13,527 bases of DNA, from contig JAFDAE010000061.1 in the NCBI GenBank assembly GCA_019314005.1, positions 1 through 13,527 on the forward strand. Direction: 5' to 3'. This document shows positions 1 through 7,337 of the stretch, in pieces; the stretch's first letter is position 1, and each line of letters begins with the position of its first letter. The translations under genes were made by a program, and so were the position numbers. Under the pieces are notes generated by a model. The model saw only the letters and a list, made by a program, of their open reading frames with translations. It searched no databases and had not been told where the DNA came from. Origin of the DNA: Deltaproteobacteria bacterium (GTDB lineage Bacteria; Desulfobacterota; Desulfobacteria; C00003060; C00003106).

Positions 1-1
1 T

Positions 2-319
2 GCTTTTGAGGCATATGGAGGAGGGTTTGAGGGGGATATAGGCATCATGATGGCTATCAAAGTTCCCGATGAGGTGTTAGACGGGATTGCCGCAACAACA
101 CATTCAGAGACCCCATCAGTAGGGGGTGTTGCACTCAATTCTCCCGATTTCCTCGACCAGGTCAAAGGTAAGCCGGTAGGTGAAAATTTTGGTCTGAGCT
201 CCGAAGGTGGCGTTATAAACGCTTACAGCGGCGCTACCATCTCGTCCGTGGGGGCGTCAAAGGCAATCAAGAGCGGAATGGAGATATACAAGAAGTTTAA
301 ATCAGAGATACTGGGATGA
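2..319 (+). CDS. rnfG: RnfG, C-terminal part (5' truncated by window edge)
   Basis: Electron-transport complex subunit G. It is a membrane-anchored periplasmic flavoprotein that carries covalent FMN and takes part in electron transfer between ferredoxin and NAD in the Rnf complex. The frame is open from base 2, so the true start lies upstream; the internal ATG at 47 is not the start. Visible family features are a glycine-rich stretch (AYGGGFEGDIGIM) at the window edge, the THSETP segment, and the FMN attachment motif SGATIS near the C-terminus. Its threonine codon is at 236-238, the residue ApbE esterifies with FMN in this family. The gene ends in KSEILG. It is followed by a 166-base repeat-containing gap and then rnfE on the same strand, matching the usual G-E-A-B order. 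Identification is firm from motif and neighbours. Confidence 0.93.
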   Translation, partial: AFEAYGGGFEGDIGIMMAIKVPDEVLDGIAATTHSETPSVGGVALNSPDFLDQVKGKPVGENFGLSSEGGVINAYSGATISSVGASKAIKSGMEIYKKFKSEILG

Positions 320-325
320 GTGAAT

Positions 326-469
326 TATTGAAGATTGAAGATTGAAGATTGGTGGATGATTGTGGATTTGAAGAAAGTCTCTTAATTCTCAAATAATCAA
401 TCGAAAATCTAAGGAAGGATTAGAATCTCCCTTTTCAAATAGTCAATCTTCAATCGTCAATCGTCAATC
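326..469. repeat. Heptamer-based imperfect inverted repeat between rnfG and rnfE
   Basis: The left side holds tandem GATTGAA units: gattgaagattg occurs at 333-344 and again at 340-351. The right side holds the complement caatcttcaatc at 444-455, followed by two more degenerate copies (gtcaatc at about 458-468). The arms could pair as a stem about 20 bases long around an AT-rich centre of about 90 bases. No ORF of note lies here. It sits inside an operon, so it may affect RNA stability or be a decayed mobile palindrome. The repeat is seen directly; its role is unknown. Confidence 0.7.
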
Positions 470-485
470 CTAAGGGGGTTTGTAA

Positions 486-1103
486 ATGTCACGCATTGTA
501 AAGGAATTTACCAAAGGGCTCTGGGATGAGATTCCACCGTTTCGATTCGTTCTTGGACTCTGCTCTGTTCTTGCGGTAACAACAAGCGTAAGCAGCGCGG
601 TCGGACTGGGTGGCGGTGTTGTCTTTGTGCTGATAATGAGTAACGTCCTGGTTTCTGTCTTTAGAAAGATTATCCCGGACAAGGTAAGGATCGCGGTCTT
701 TATTGTTATTATTGCATCAGGGGTTATTATAGTCGAACTTGTTATGCAGGCCTATTTCTACGGCCTTTATCAGGTATTGGGGATATGGATACCGCTTATC
801 GTGGTAAACTGCGTGGTCCTGGGGCGGGCTGAAGCTTTTGCCCGTAAGGAATCAGTCGTTTTGGCCTTGGCTGATGCTCTTGGTATGGGTATAGGTTTTA
901 CGATTTCCTTGACAGTCCTCGCGGCGCTCCGTGAAATCATCGGGGTCGGCACCTTTTTTGGTATATCTGTCATGCCCGAATGGTATGCAGGGTTCCCATA
1001 TATTATCAAACCTCCCGGAGCATTTGTCTGTCTCGGGATTATTCTCGGAATTATGAATGTGGTTTCCGCCAGAATAGACGCGAAGAAACAACAGGCGGCA
1101 TAA
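486..1103 (+). CDS. rnfE: RnfE, integral membrane subunit of Rnf complex
   Basis: Integral membrane subunit E of the Rnf complex, of the RnfA/RnfE/NqrD/NqrE family. The 205-residue protein has about six hydrophobic segments. Visible family signatures are WDEIPPFRFVLGLC at residues 13-26 and IPLIVVNCVVLGRAEAFA at 102-119. C26 and C109 correspond to the cysteines that, with the matching pair in RnfA, hold a [2Fe-2S] cluster within the membrane in known Rnf/NQR structures. A strong ribosome binding site (aaggggg) lies just upstream of the ATG. rnfA follows after 38 bases. The length is normal for the family and no damage is seen. RnfA and RnfE are homologous; the LGRAEAFA motif points to the E type. 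Confidence 0.95.
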   Translation: MSRIVKEFTKGLWDEIPPFRFVLGLCSVLAVTTSVSSAVGLGGGVVFVLIMSNVLVSVFRKIIPDKVRIAVFIVIIASGVIIVELVMQAYFYGLYQVLGIWIPLIVVNCVVLGRAEAFARKESVVLALADALGMGIGFTISLTVLAALREIIGVGTFFGISVMPEWYAGFPYIIKPPGAFVCLGIILGIMNVVSARIDAKKQQAA

Positions 1104-1141
1104 AATCAATGTAGTAACTAAAAAGAGAAGAGGTTGTTGCA

Positions 1142-1717
1142 ATGGGTGATTATCTTCTGTTCATGTTGTCGGCGATCGTTATAAACAATATCCTGCTGAT
1201 TAAATTTCTGGGTGTTTGCCCTTTTATCGGCGTTTCAAGCAGCATGGACAGCGCTATCGGGATGTCGGCTGCCTGCATATTTGTTAATGTCCTTGCAAGT
1301 GCTCTATGCTGGATGGTTCAGAGCTTTGTGCTTGACCCTCTTGGCTTAGAATATATTCAAACCCTTGCCTTTATTGTGGTCATCGCTTCATTGGTTCAAT
1401 TGGTTGAAATTGTTCTTCAGAAAGTTGCGCCTCCCCTTTATAGCGCTCTTGGGATATATCTCCCCTTGATAACAACAAACTGTATGATTTTTGGTGTTGC
1501 TGTGCTGAATATTCGGGAGGAACGTGGCTTTATCGATACGTTAGTGTACGCTGTTTCAACGGCAGTCGGATTTAGCATGGCCTTGATGCTTCTTGCCGGT
1601 ATCAGGGAACGTTTTGCCATCGCTCGAATTCCAAAAGTGATGCAGGGTTTCCCTGCCGGGCTGGTTACAGCCGGCATGATGGGGTTGAGTTTTTATGGAC
1701 TGGTAGGTTTGGCGTAA
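1142..1717 (+). CDS. rnfA: RnfA, integral membrane subunit of Rnf complex
   Basis: Integral membrane subunit A of the Rnf complex, 191 residues, the family's usual size, with about six membrane segments. The opening MGDYLLFMLSAIVINNILLI and the following KFLGVCPFIGVS are typical of RnfA. YLPLITTNCMIFGVA is seen at residues 106-120. C26 and C114 are the probable ligands of the membrane [2Fe-2S] cluster shared with RnfE, by analogy with solved Rnf/NQR complexes. A ribosome binding site (agagg) precedes the ATG. rnfB starts 20 bases after the stop, so the two are surely co-transcribed. Confidence 0.95.
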   Translation: MGDYLLFMLSAIVINNILLIKFLGVCPFIGVSSSMDSAIGMSAACIFVNVLASALCWMVQSFVLDPLGLEYIQTLAFIVVIASLVQLVEIVLQKVAPPLYSALGIYLPLITTNCMIFGVAVLNIREERGFIDTLVYAVSTAVGFSMALMLLAGIRERFAIARIPKVMQGFPAGLVTAGMMGLSFYGLVGLA

Positions 1718-1736
1718 ACAGGAGAGGACGAGTTCT

Positions 1737-2534
1737 ATGGGACCGATATTAAGTGCGGTTGCTGCAATGGGTGGTCTGGGGTTGGTTTTAAGCGCTGCCC
1801 TGGGTGTTGCGGCAAAGGTTTTTTATGTCTATGTTGATCCGAAGATTGGTGAAGTAGCTGATTGTTTGCCCGGGGCAAACTGTGGTGGATGTGGTTATGC
1901 CGGCTGCACTGATTGCGCGGCTGCTATGGTGACGGGTGAAGCCGCACCCAATGCGTGCAAGGCAGGGGGCGATTCGATAACCCAGGCGGTTGCTGCCGTC
2001 TTGGGCGTATCCGCGGAAGCGGCCGAGAGGGATATAGCCAAGATCTTTTGCCGCGGCGCCCACGGCGCGGCAGAGCGTAAATATATCTACAAAGGCATCA
2101 CAGATTGCCGGGCCGCCGCTCTGATCTCCGGTGGGGACAAGACCTGTACATACGGTTGCTTAGGTCTTGGGACTTGTGTCGCGAGCTGTCCCTTTGGCGC
2201 TCTTAAAATGGGGGATGACGGATTGCCCATAGTGAACGAAAAACTGTGCACCGGATGCGGTACCTGTGTAACTGCTTGTCCTCGCGGTATTCCCCAAGTG
2301 GTAAAGGAGTCGCAGCAAGCGGCTGCTTTGTGCAGCTCTCACGACATGGGAAAGCTTGTCAAGGCAATATGCAGCGTCGGATGTCTTGGCTGCGGTAAAT
2401 GTAAAAAGGCGTGCCCTGAAAAGGCTGTAACCGTAGTGAAATTTCTGAGCGTAGTTGATCCTGAAAAGTGCAACGGCTGCGGCAAGTGTTTTGAAAAATG
2501 TCCCACCGGTATTATTCAAAGCTTAGTAGCTTAA
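1737..2534 (+). CDS. rnfB: RnfB, polyferredoxin subunit of Rnf complex
   Basis: Iron-sulfur subunit that accepts electrons from reduced ferredoxin on the cytoplasmic side and feeds them into the Rnf complex. In the 265-residue protein, residues 1-30 form one membrane anchor. An Fe-S domain follows with C43, C49, C52 and C57 in the CLPGANCGGCGYAGC pattern. Then come four ferredoxin-like cysteine groups: C137/C141/C147/C151, C171/C174/C177/C181, C216/C219/C222/C226 and C245/C248/C251/C255, the last three with CxxCxxC spacing and all ending in CP. This multi-cluster form resembles clostridial and deltaproteobacterial RnfB rather than the shorter enterobacterial RsxB. The ribosome binding site is aggagagg. 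It is the last rnf gene of this run; a 61-base gap leads to a usp gene. Confidence 0.95.
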   Translation: MGPILSAVAAMGGLGLVLSAALGVAAKVFYVYVDPKIGEVADCLPGANCGGCGYAGCTDCAAAMVTGEAAPNACKAGGDSITQAVAAVLGVSAEAAERDIAKIFCRGAHGAAERKYIYKGITDCRAAALISGGDKTCTYGCLGLGTCVASCPFGALKMGDDGLPIVNEKLCTGCGTCVTACPRGIPQVVKESQQAAALCSSHDMGKLVKAICSVGCLGCGKCKKACPEKAVTVVKFLSVVDPEKCNGCGKCFEKCPTGIIQSLVA

Positions 2535-2595
2535 TCATATTACCATTGGGTTGACTGTTGATACATTGTAGATGCTAAAACAGAGGAGATAAAAG

Positions 2596-3063
2596 ATGGT
2601 CAAGAAGATTCTGATTGCCATGGATGAGTCTGATTACGCTAAGAAAGCCGTAAAATATGTGGCTTCCGCGGTGAGACCCACAGTTCATATAACTCTGTTT
2701 AGCGTCATGCCGACTATTTCCTCAAAGCTGGAAAGAGAACTGCACCATCCATTGTTTGCAGAAAAGGTGGAAGGGCTCAAAGGGATAACGGCTGAGAAGA
2801 AAAAGCTGGTGGAAGCAATGATGGAAGAATGCCGTACGATTTTAAAGGATGCGGATGTACACGATAAGAATATTGAAGTGAGGATAGTAAACAAGAAGGT
2901 TGGAATCGCCCGGGATATCATAGCGGAAGCGGGAACAGGGGGCTATGATACCGTTGTGGTGGGACGAAGGGGATTGTCTGCCACTGCCGCCTTTGTTTTA
3001 GGGAGCATATCAAATAAGATTGTTCAGAACATAAAGAATTGCACGGTCTGGGTTGTTGAATAA
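2596..3063 (+). CDS. UspA-family universal stress protein, single domain
   Basis: Cytoplasmic universal stress protein of 155 residues, the normal size of one Usp domain. It opens with KKILIAMDES, the first strand and loop of the nucleotide-binding fold. It contains the ATP-binding signature G-2x-G-9x-G-S: G123, G126, G136, S137. It probably belongs to the ATP-binding branch. A strong ribosome binding site (gaggag) lies 8 bases before the ATG. Its last 11 bases overlap the next gene, so translation of the two is likely coupled. Placement right after rnfB and before an Na+/H+ antiporter suggests a regulatory or sensing role for this membrane-energy operon. That is inference; the family is too broad to name a partner. 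Confidence 0.9.
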   Translation: MVKKILIAMDESDYAKKAVKYVASAVRPTVHITLFSVMPTISSKLERELHHPLFAEKVEGLKGITAEKKKLVEAMMEECRTILKDADVHDKNIEVRIVNKKVGIARDIIAEAGTGGYDTVVVGRRGLSATAAFVLGSISNKIVQNIKNCTVWVVE

Positions 3064-3493
3064 AGAGCATGTCGAAGAAGGCGTGGTCGTAGAACAACTG
3101 CCAGACAACCACGCAAAGGTAAAGATTCGAAAAAGCTCCTCCTGTGACGCTTGCTCACATAAGGGTTTTTGCAATCCGTTTGGTAGAGACAGTATGATAA
3201 TCGTGGCTGCCAATCCGCTAAACGCGGGAGCAGGGCAGAAGGTACGCATGGCCTTCAAGGTGGAAAAAGAGAGGAAGGCCGTCACGATTCTTTACATTGT
3301 CCCATTAATTGGGCTTTTAGTAGGGGCTTTTGTTGGAGATGCCCTTAATTTATGTGGCAACCGGGATGCTTCGGCTGCCTTTTTTAGTATCCTGTTTGTG
3401 GTGATTACCTTTTTAGGTATACGATATTACAGCCGTATAAGATATGAGCGTGACGTTTCTTACAAGCCGACGGTTATTGAGATAGTGGAGTAG
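3053..3493 (+). CDS. rseC: RseC/MucC-family (SoxR-reducing-system type) membrane protein
   Basis: Small membrane protein of the RseC/MucC family. In E. coli RseC is linked to the Rsx (Rnf) complex that reduces SoxR, and to sigma-E control. The sequence shows an N-terminal domain with EEGVVVE and a cysteine cluster C31-xx-C34-xxxxx-C40, typical of the family and probably redox or metal binding. Two membrane helices follow, near residues 78-98 and 107-125, then a short polar tail. The length (146) is close to the E. coli protein. The start is TTG at 3053 or 3056, inside the end of the preceding usp gene; no in-frame ATG exists nearby. Location beside rnf genes supports the call. Its target here is unknown, since no SoxR gene is in the window. 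Confidence 0.8.
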   Translation: MLNKEHVEEGVVVEQLPDNHAKVKIRKSSSCDACSHKGFCNPFGRDSMIIVAANPLNAGAGQKVRMAFKVEKERKAVTILYIVPLIGLLVGAFVGDALNLCGNRDASAAFFSILFVVITFLGIRYYSRIRYERDVSYKPTVIEIVE

Positions 3494-3523
3494 GAAATGA
3501 CATTGTCAGGAGGTAACTGGTAA

Positions 3524-4039
3524 ATGAGATTTGGAAAGTGGATATTAGCGATTTTCGTACTGAGTATGTTTCTATTTTCGGGTCCGGCTATGGCCACCGA
3601 TCATGACGTTGCGACACATGATACAGGCATAACCCATGAGGAGACAGATCATGAGGCTATAGAGGCTGGCCAGGAACATGGTCATGCCGATTTAGATACG
3701 CATGGGCAGGTTGCAGAGCATGGACATGGTCACGAAGTCGCAGGGGCTCATGGCGCAGGAGAGGAAGCTCACGGCCATGGTCATCACGGACCAAACTTGG
3801 GAGAGATCCTTCCTCTCTGGAGCTGTATCCCTTTTGCGTGCATGCTTCTTTCCATAGCGCTTTTTCCTCTTTTGGCGCCGCACTTCTGGCACCATCACTT
3901 CGGCAAGATATCCGCTTTCTGGGCGGCATTGTTAGCCATCCCTTTTTTGATTGCCTTTAAAGGGGGCGCCGTGTATGAGATTCCCTTTTATTATCCTTCT
4001 CTGGGCTCTTTATACCGTTTCCGGCGGCATCGCGCTTAA
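3524..4039 (+). CDS. nhaD: NhaD-type Na+/H+ antiporter, N-terminal fragment (frameshifted, probable pseudogene)
   Basis: First part of a Na+/H+ antiporter of the NhaD family. It opens with an apparent signal peptide (hydrophobic residues 5-20, then AMA, cut near residue 24). A histidine-rich stretch follows to about residue 90, with about 15 histidines, many in HGH form, probably exposed outside the membrane. Then come the family segments LPLWSCIPFACMLLSIALFP and APHFWHHHFGKISAFWA. The reading frame leaves the family pattern after V150-Y151-E152 (about 3979); the remaining 19 residues are out-of-frame sequence. The rest of the antiporter continues in another frame from about 3980 to 5111. The ribosome binding site is strong (aggaggt at about 3509). 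Unless the break is a sequencing error, this piece would not give a working transporter. Confidence 0.8.
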   Translation: MRFGKWILAIFVLSMFLFSGPAMATDHDVATHDTGITHEETDHEAIEAGQEHGHADLDTHGQVAEHGHGHEVAGAHGAGEEAHGHGHHGPNLGEILPLWSCIPFACMLLSIALFPLLAPHFWHHHFGKISAFWAALLAIPFLIAFKGGAVYEIPFYYPSLGSLYRFRRHRA

Positions 4040-5111
4040 AGGCACATTGCGTGGCACGCCGATGTTAAACACCGTTATGATACTTATCGGCACAGTGCTC
4101 GCTTCGTGGATGGGGACCACGGGAGCCGCCATGCTGTTGATCCGGCCATTTTTAAAGGCGAATAATTATCGAAAAAACAGGACCTTTATGGTGGTCTTCT
4201 TTATCTTTTTGGTTGCCAATGTCGGAGGTTCATTGACACCGTTGGGCGATCCCCCGCTCTTTTTAGGATTTCTCCATGGGGTCTCCTTTTTCTGGACCAT
4301 GAAGATAATGCCCCATATGCTTGTAACATCCGGCATTCTCCTGGTGATCTACTTTTTCCTTGATTCATATCATTATAAAAAAGAAGGGTTGAGCGGCGCT
4401 CCTGTAGAAGAAGGGGAGAAGGAACCTCTTAAATTAGAAGGTACGCATAATTTTCTCTTTCTTGGAGGTGTTATCGGAGCGGTTCTCATGAGCGGGATCG
4501 TAGACTGGGGTGAGATCAATACATTTGGGGTTCACCGGGCCGTACAGGATTGGGTAAGGGATGGTATCCTGATCGGCATGGGTATGCTCGCGTTGCTGAC
4601 GACAAAGAAAGAACTGCGTGAATATAACGACTTTTCCTGGTTTCCGATTGTCGAGGTAGCCTATCTCTTTATCGGGATATTCATTACCATGATCCCGTGT
4701 CTCCTTATACTCAAGGCAGGCTTAAAGGGGGAACTCGCCTTTTTGATCGCCGCGGTAAAGGAGCCGTTCCATTACTTCTGGGTCACGGGCGCCCTTTCCG
4801 GCTTTCTTGATAACGCGCCGACTTATCTCACATTTTTCAATACCGCCCTTGGAGCCTTTTATCCGGGGATGCCAGAGTCTCAGGCTGTTCCTCTTCTTAT
4901 GACGGAAAGTTCGATCTTCTTGAAAGCGATTTCAGCCGGCGCGGTCTTCTTTGGCGCCTTTAGCTATATCGGGAATGCGCCTAACTTTATGGTACGGTCA
5001 ATCGCGGAGGAGGCAGGCACGCCCATGCCGAGCTTCTTTGGTTATATAATAAAGTTTTCCGTGGTCTACTTGCTGCCGACTTTTGTGGTCGTAACTTTAA
5101 TCTTCTTCTAA
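3951..5111 (+). CDS. nhaD: NhaD-type Na+/H+ antiporter, main C-terminal part (frameshifted)
   Basis: Remainder of the NhaD antiporter that exchanges Na+ for H+ across the inner membrane. Family-matching sequence begins at FPFIILLWALYTVSGGI, about base 3981, so 3951 is only the upper limit of the open frame. Later family landmarks are VLASWMGTTGAAMLLIRPFL, NVGGSLTPLGDPPLFLGFL, FLDNAPTYLTFFN and FSYIGNAPNFMVRSIAEE, all strongly conserved in NhaD. About ten membrane segments are visible and the C-terminus is intact. The frame differs from that of the N-terminal fragment. The join seems to lack roughly ten residues normally found between VYE and PFIILL (from memory of the family). No good ribosome binding site precedes the internal ATGs at 3951 and 3975. 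The gene is probably broken, or restored by correcting the sequence. Confidence 0.8.
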   Translation: MPLKGAPCMRFPFIILLWALYTVSGGIALKGTLRGTPMLNTVMILIGTVLASWMGTTGAAMLLIRPFLKANNYRKNRTFMVVFFIFLVANVGGSLTPLGDPPLFLGFLHGVSFFWTMKIMPHMLVTSGILLVIYFFLDSYHYKKEGLSGAPVEEGEKEPLKLEGTHNFLFLGGVIGAVLMSGIVDWGEINTFGVHRAVQDWVRDGILIGMGMLALLTTKKELREYNDFSWFPIVEVAYLFIGIFITMIPCLLILKAGLKGELAFLIAAVKEPFHYFWVTGALSGFLDNAPTYLTFFNTALGAFYPGMPESQAVPLLMTESSIFLKAISAGAVFFGAFSYIGNAPNFMVRSIAEEAGTPMPSFFGYIIKFSVVYLLPTFVVVTLIFF

Positions 5112-5127
5112 AGGATGGGGGCATCTT

Positions 5128-6015
5128 ATGAAATTTAAAAAGATTTTGTTTCCTACAAGATTCAGGGAACTGGCGTTTAACTCGCTGGAATCAGTTTTGG
5201 AACTTAAGAAGGCCGGTCTCGAAGAGATTGTCCTGACCTATATCATCCCCAGGGAAGAGGTCGCCTTTGTGCCGTATGGCGGATATATGAAAGACGAGGA
5301 AGAACGCCTAAGAGAACAGGCGCAGATCCGTTTTGAAGACTGGCAGGAAGCAATATCAAAAAAGGGTATTAAGAGTAAGATCAGGATTGAAGTGGGCGCT
5401 CCCATCGCAAAGATTTTGCGTATTTCAGCCGAAGAGAAGGTCGATCTGATCGTGGCCGGGAGAAAAAAGAGAACAACACTGGAAAAGGTCTACGTTGGCT
5501 CGCATACCCTGGAACTTATGCGTCGGAGCACTGTTCCCATCTTGATCAGCAAATATATGGTTCAGTTTGAATGGGAAGGTGAGTTGATTACCCGGGTAAA
5601 CGATCGTATTTTTACCAATCCTCTTCTTGCTACTGACTGGTCTGACCCCTCTAAAAAGGCCCTGAAGGCGGTTTCGGCTCTTAAAGGAGCAGTTGATAAG
5701 GCAATGGTAACGCATATCGTTGGAGTTAAGATTGGGAAGGGGCTTGACAAGTCAGAAGTTAAGCGTGTCGAAAAGGAGAGCAAAGAGCGGTTGGGGAACT
5801 ATTGTGATGAGTTGAAAAAAGACGGAATCAAGGCAGAGTCGCACATGTTTTCCGGGCGGACCGCACCCGAGATTATGAGGATGGCGCGAGAACATAAAGC
5901 CAGCATGATTGTTATGGGTACCACGGGCAAGGACCGGTTCAAGGAGTTTTGGCTGGGAAGCGCTTCACACCGGGTGGCAGAGATGTCGGAGGTGCCGGTG
6001 TTATTAGTCCCATAA
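5128..6015 (+). CDS. Tandem UspA-domain universal stress protein
   Basis: Cytoplasmic protein of 295 residues made of two Usp domains, about 1-142 and 158-295. The second carries the full ATP-binding signature G264-xx-G267-9x-G277-S278. In the first the signature is degenerate: G111-RK-K114, then G124-S125, so the second glycine is lysine. The two halves may therefore differ in nucleotide binding, as in other tandem Usp proteins. It starts 16 bases after the antiporter stop with ribosome binding site aaggatgggg, so it is probably in the same transcript. Usp genes next to Na+/H+ antiporters are common, and some antiporters carry fused Usp domains, which suggests a role in sensing energy status. 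The stop codon directly abuts a palindromic repeat. Confidence 0.9.
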   Translation: MKFKKILFPTRFRELAFNSLESVLELKKAGLEEIVLTYIIPREEVAFVPYGGYMKDEEERLREQAQIRFEDWQEAISKKGIKSKIRIEVGAPIAKILRISAEEKVDLIVAGRKKRTTLEKVYVGSHTLELMRRSTVPILISKYMVQFEWEGELITRVNDRIFTNPLLATDWSDPSKKALKAVSALKGAVDKAMVTHIVGVKIGKGLDKSEVKRVEKESKERLGNYCDELKKDGIKAESHMFSGRTAPEIMRMAREHKASMIVMGTTGKDRFKEFWLGSASHRVAEMSEVPVLLVP

Positions 6016-6160
6016 AATGTCTGCCAGAAACGGCATATTTTGACCCGATACTGCGTTCTCCGCAGGTTTCTGTCCTCGACGTAGCATTGGCTACGCCTGC
6101 GGTAGAAACCTTTGTGCGGCCTTGTCTCGGAACAAAATCTGCCATTTTTGGGCAGACATT
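6016..6160. repeat. Palindromic repeat element, copy A (145 bp, non-coding)
   Basis: Perfect 10-base ends aatgtctgcc (6016-6025) and ggcagacatt (6151-6160). The inverted match extends inward to about 28 bases with a few mismatches. Nested inside are ggtttct (6065-6071) against agaaacc (6104-6110), and a hairpin cgtagc (6080-6085) with loop attg and gctacg (6090-6095). The 31-base core 6072-6102 is an inverted copy of 8553-8583. The element begins immediately after the usp stop codon. The structure suggests a MITE-like or other small mobile palindrome; it codes for nothing plausible. Confidence 0.75.
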
Positions 6161-6174
6161 GTTTATCCTAAAAT

Positions 6175-6209
6175 AAAAAAAGCGGATAGAGATTTTATCC
6201 GCTTTTTTT
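6175..6209. terminator. Bidirectional rho-independent terminator between usp and apbE
   Basis: Perfect 8-base stem agcggata (6181-6188) and tatccgct (6196-6203) with a 7-base loop. It is preceded by a run of A and followed by a run of T, so it can end transcripts from both sides. It lies between convergent genes. Confidence 0.9.
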
Positions 6210-6248
6210 AGTTGCTTAAATTTTCAGTCTGTTTTTTTCTGCTATGAG

Positions 6249-7298
6249 CTAACCTTGTTTCCAGCCTTGTGAGCGGAAGGTTCTCCCCCCTCGTGCTATA
6301 ATCATTGTTTCTATGTCAGCTAAGGAATGAGCAAGATTAACGCTATCAGGTGGTGTTAATACAAAAAGGGTGGTGGAGAGGGCATCTGCTTCCATAACAG
6401 TAGGGGCCACTACCGTGGCGCTTATGGTTTCCCGTGGTGAATCTCCGGTAGTTTTGTCAACGATATGATGATGGCGTTTATCCTTGTCGAAATACCTTTC
6501 ATAGTTGCCGGATGTTGCTACGGCGCCGTTATTGAGTTCCAGGACTTCGATATATTCCTTCCTGCCCCACGGATCCCTTATGCCGACCTTCCACGCTTTT
6601 TCAGGGCCGTTCCCTCCGATTGCTCTGATGTCGCCGCCTGCGTTGATGAGCGCGTATTTTATCCCATGCCGTTCAATAAGGTTCGCTGCCTGGTCTATAA
6701 TATATCCTTTTGCTATGCCATCTAAGGTGATCTGCATCCCTTCCTTGAGAAATCTGATCCCTTGTTTGTCTATTTTGACCTTGTCATAGTCGACAAGCGC
6801 CATCTTTTCTTTTATCTGCCGCACCGTTGGTGGAGCGCCGGTTTTTGCAAAGGTTTCCTTATAGAGATTAACAAGGGGGAGGACTGTAATATCAAATGCG
6901 CCTTTGCTTATATGATTAAAATAAGCAGCCTGATGGAATACCGCTGCTATCTCTGGAGATATGTCATTCAAAGTACCTTTTGTATTTAACCAGCTTACCG
7001 GGGTATCAGTAGCATGCCGGTCGAATATCTTTACCAATTCCGTCATCCTTGCAAAGGCTTTTTCCTGAACTTCTTCAGCCTTATCACGGGACGCATCAAC
7101 GATTGTTATATTTACAAAGGTTCCCATAAGGGGACGTGTTCTGTTTACCTGATGAAGGTTGGCGGGAAGCTTGCCTTCGCTTGGTTTGGCTATAAGGGCA
7201 GGGGCAGCTACGCCAAAACCGAGTATTCCCATTAACTTGAGACAATTTCTACGGTCCACCATCTCTTCCATTCTTTTTTTCAAATAACCTTTGTCCAT
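6249..7298 (-). CDS. apbE: ApbE, FAD:protein FMN transferase
   Basis: Flavin transferase of 349 residues that attaches FMN from FAD to threonine in RnfG/RnfD-type proteins outside the cytoplasm. Residues 16-37 look like a twin-arginine export signal: RRNCLKLMGILGFG, then AAPALIA. Family motifs in order are RPLMGTFVNI (55-64), TLDGIAKGYIID (191-202), NAGGDIRAIGG (219-229) and VMEADALSTTLFVL (301-314), the last giving Mg2+ and flavin-site residues. The start at 7298 is preferred over the upstream in-frame ATG at 7334. It has a good ribosome binding site at 7305-7312, and the upstream ATG falls at or before the probable transcription start. It faces the rnf-nhaD block and is transcribed from its own promoter. 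Its likely substrates are RnfG, here, and RnfD, presumably upstream. Confidence 0.94.
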   Translation of the reverse strand: MDKGYLKKRMEEMVDRRNCLKLMGILGFGVAAPALIAKPSEGKLPANLHQVNRTRPLMGTFVNITIVDASRDKAEEVQEKAFARMTELVKIFDRHATDTPVSWLNTKGTLNDISPEIAAVFHQAAYFNHISKGAFDITVLPLVNLYKETFAKTGAPPTVRQIKEKMALVDYDKVKIDKQGIRFLKEGMQITLDGIAKGYIIDQAANLIERHGIKYALINAGGDIRAIGGNGPEKAWKVGIRDPWGRKEYIEVLELNNGAVATSGNYERYFDKDKRHHHIVDKTTGDSPRETISATVVAPTVMEADALSTTLFVLTPPDSVNLAHSLADIETMIIARGGRTFRSQGWKQG

Positions 7299-7304
7299 CT
7301 TTGT

Positions 7305-7312
7305 CTCCCCTT
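7305..7312 (-). promoter_or_regulatory. apbE ribosome binding site
   Basis: On the minus strand AAGGGGAG lies 6 bases before the ATG at 7298. It decides the start against the longer ORF beginning at 7334. Confidence 0.75.
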
Positions 7313-7337
7313 CTTGATTGCATAAAATAACCATCTC

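Noticed and set aside
326..469. CRISPR array
   Set aside because: Repeats are 7 bases, adjoining and without spacers, and no cas genes are nearby.
2160..2519. A 119-residue open frame on the minus strand
   Set aside because: It is antisense to the cysteine-rich ferredoxin part of rnfB, where compositional bias opens long shadow frames.
3951..4039. Programmed ribosomal frameshift joining the nhaD fragments
   Set aside because: No clear slippery heptamer or downstream pseudoknot is seen at the join, and family residues appear to be missing, which recoding would not explain.
5949..6176. A 75-residue open frame on the plus strand
   Set aside because: It overlaps the end of the tandem usp gene in another frame and reads through palindromic element A.
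7299..7334. Longer ApbE start at 7334
   Set aside because: It lies at or upstream of the predicted transcription start and lacks a ribosome binding site; the ATG at 7298 has both.
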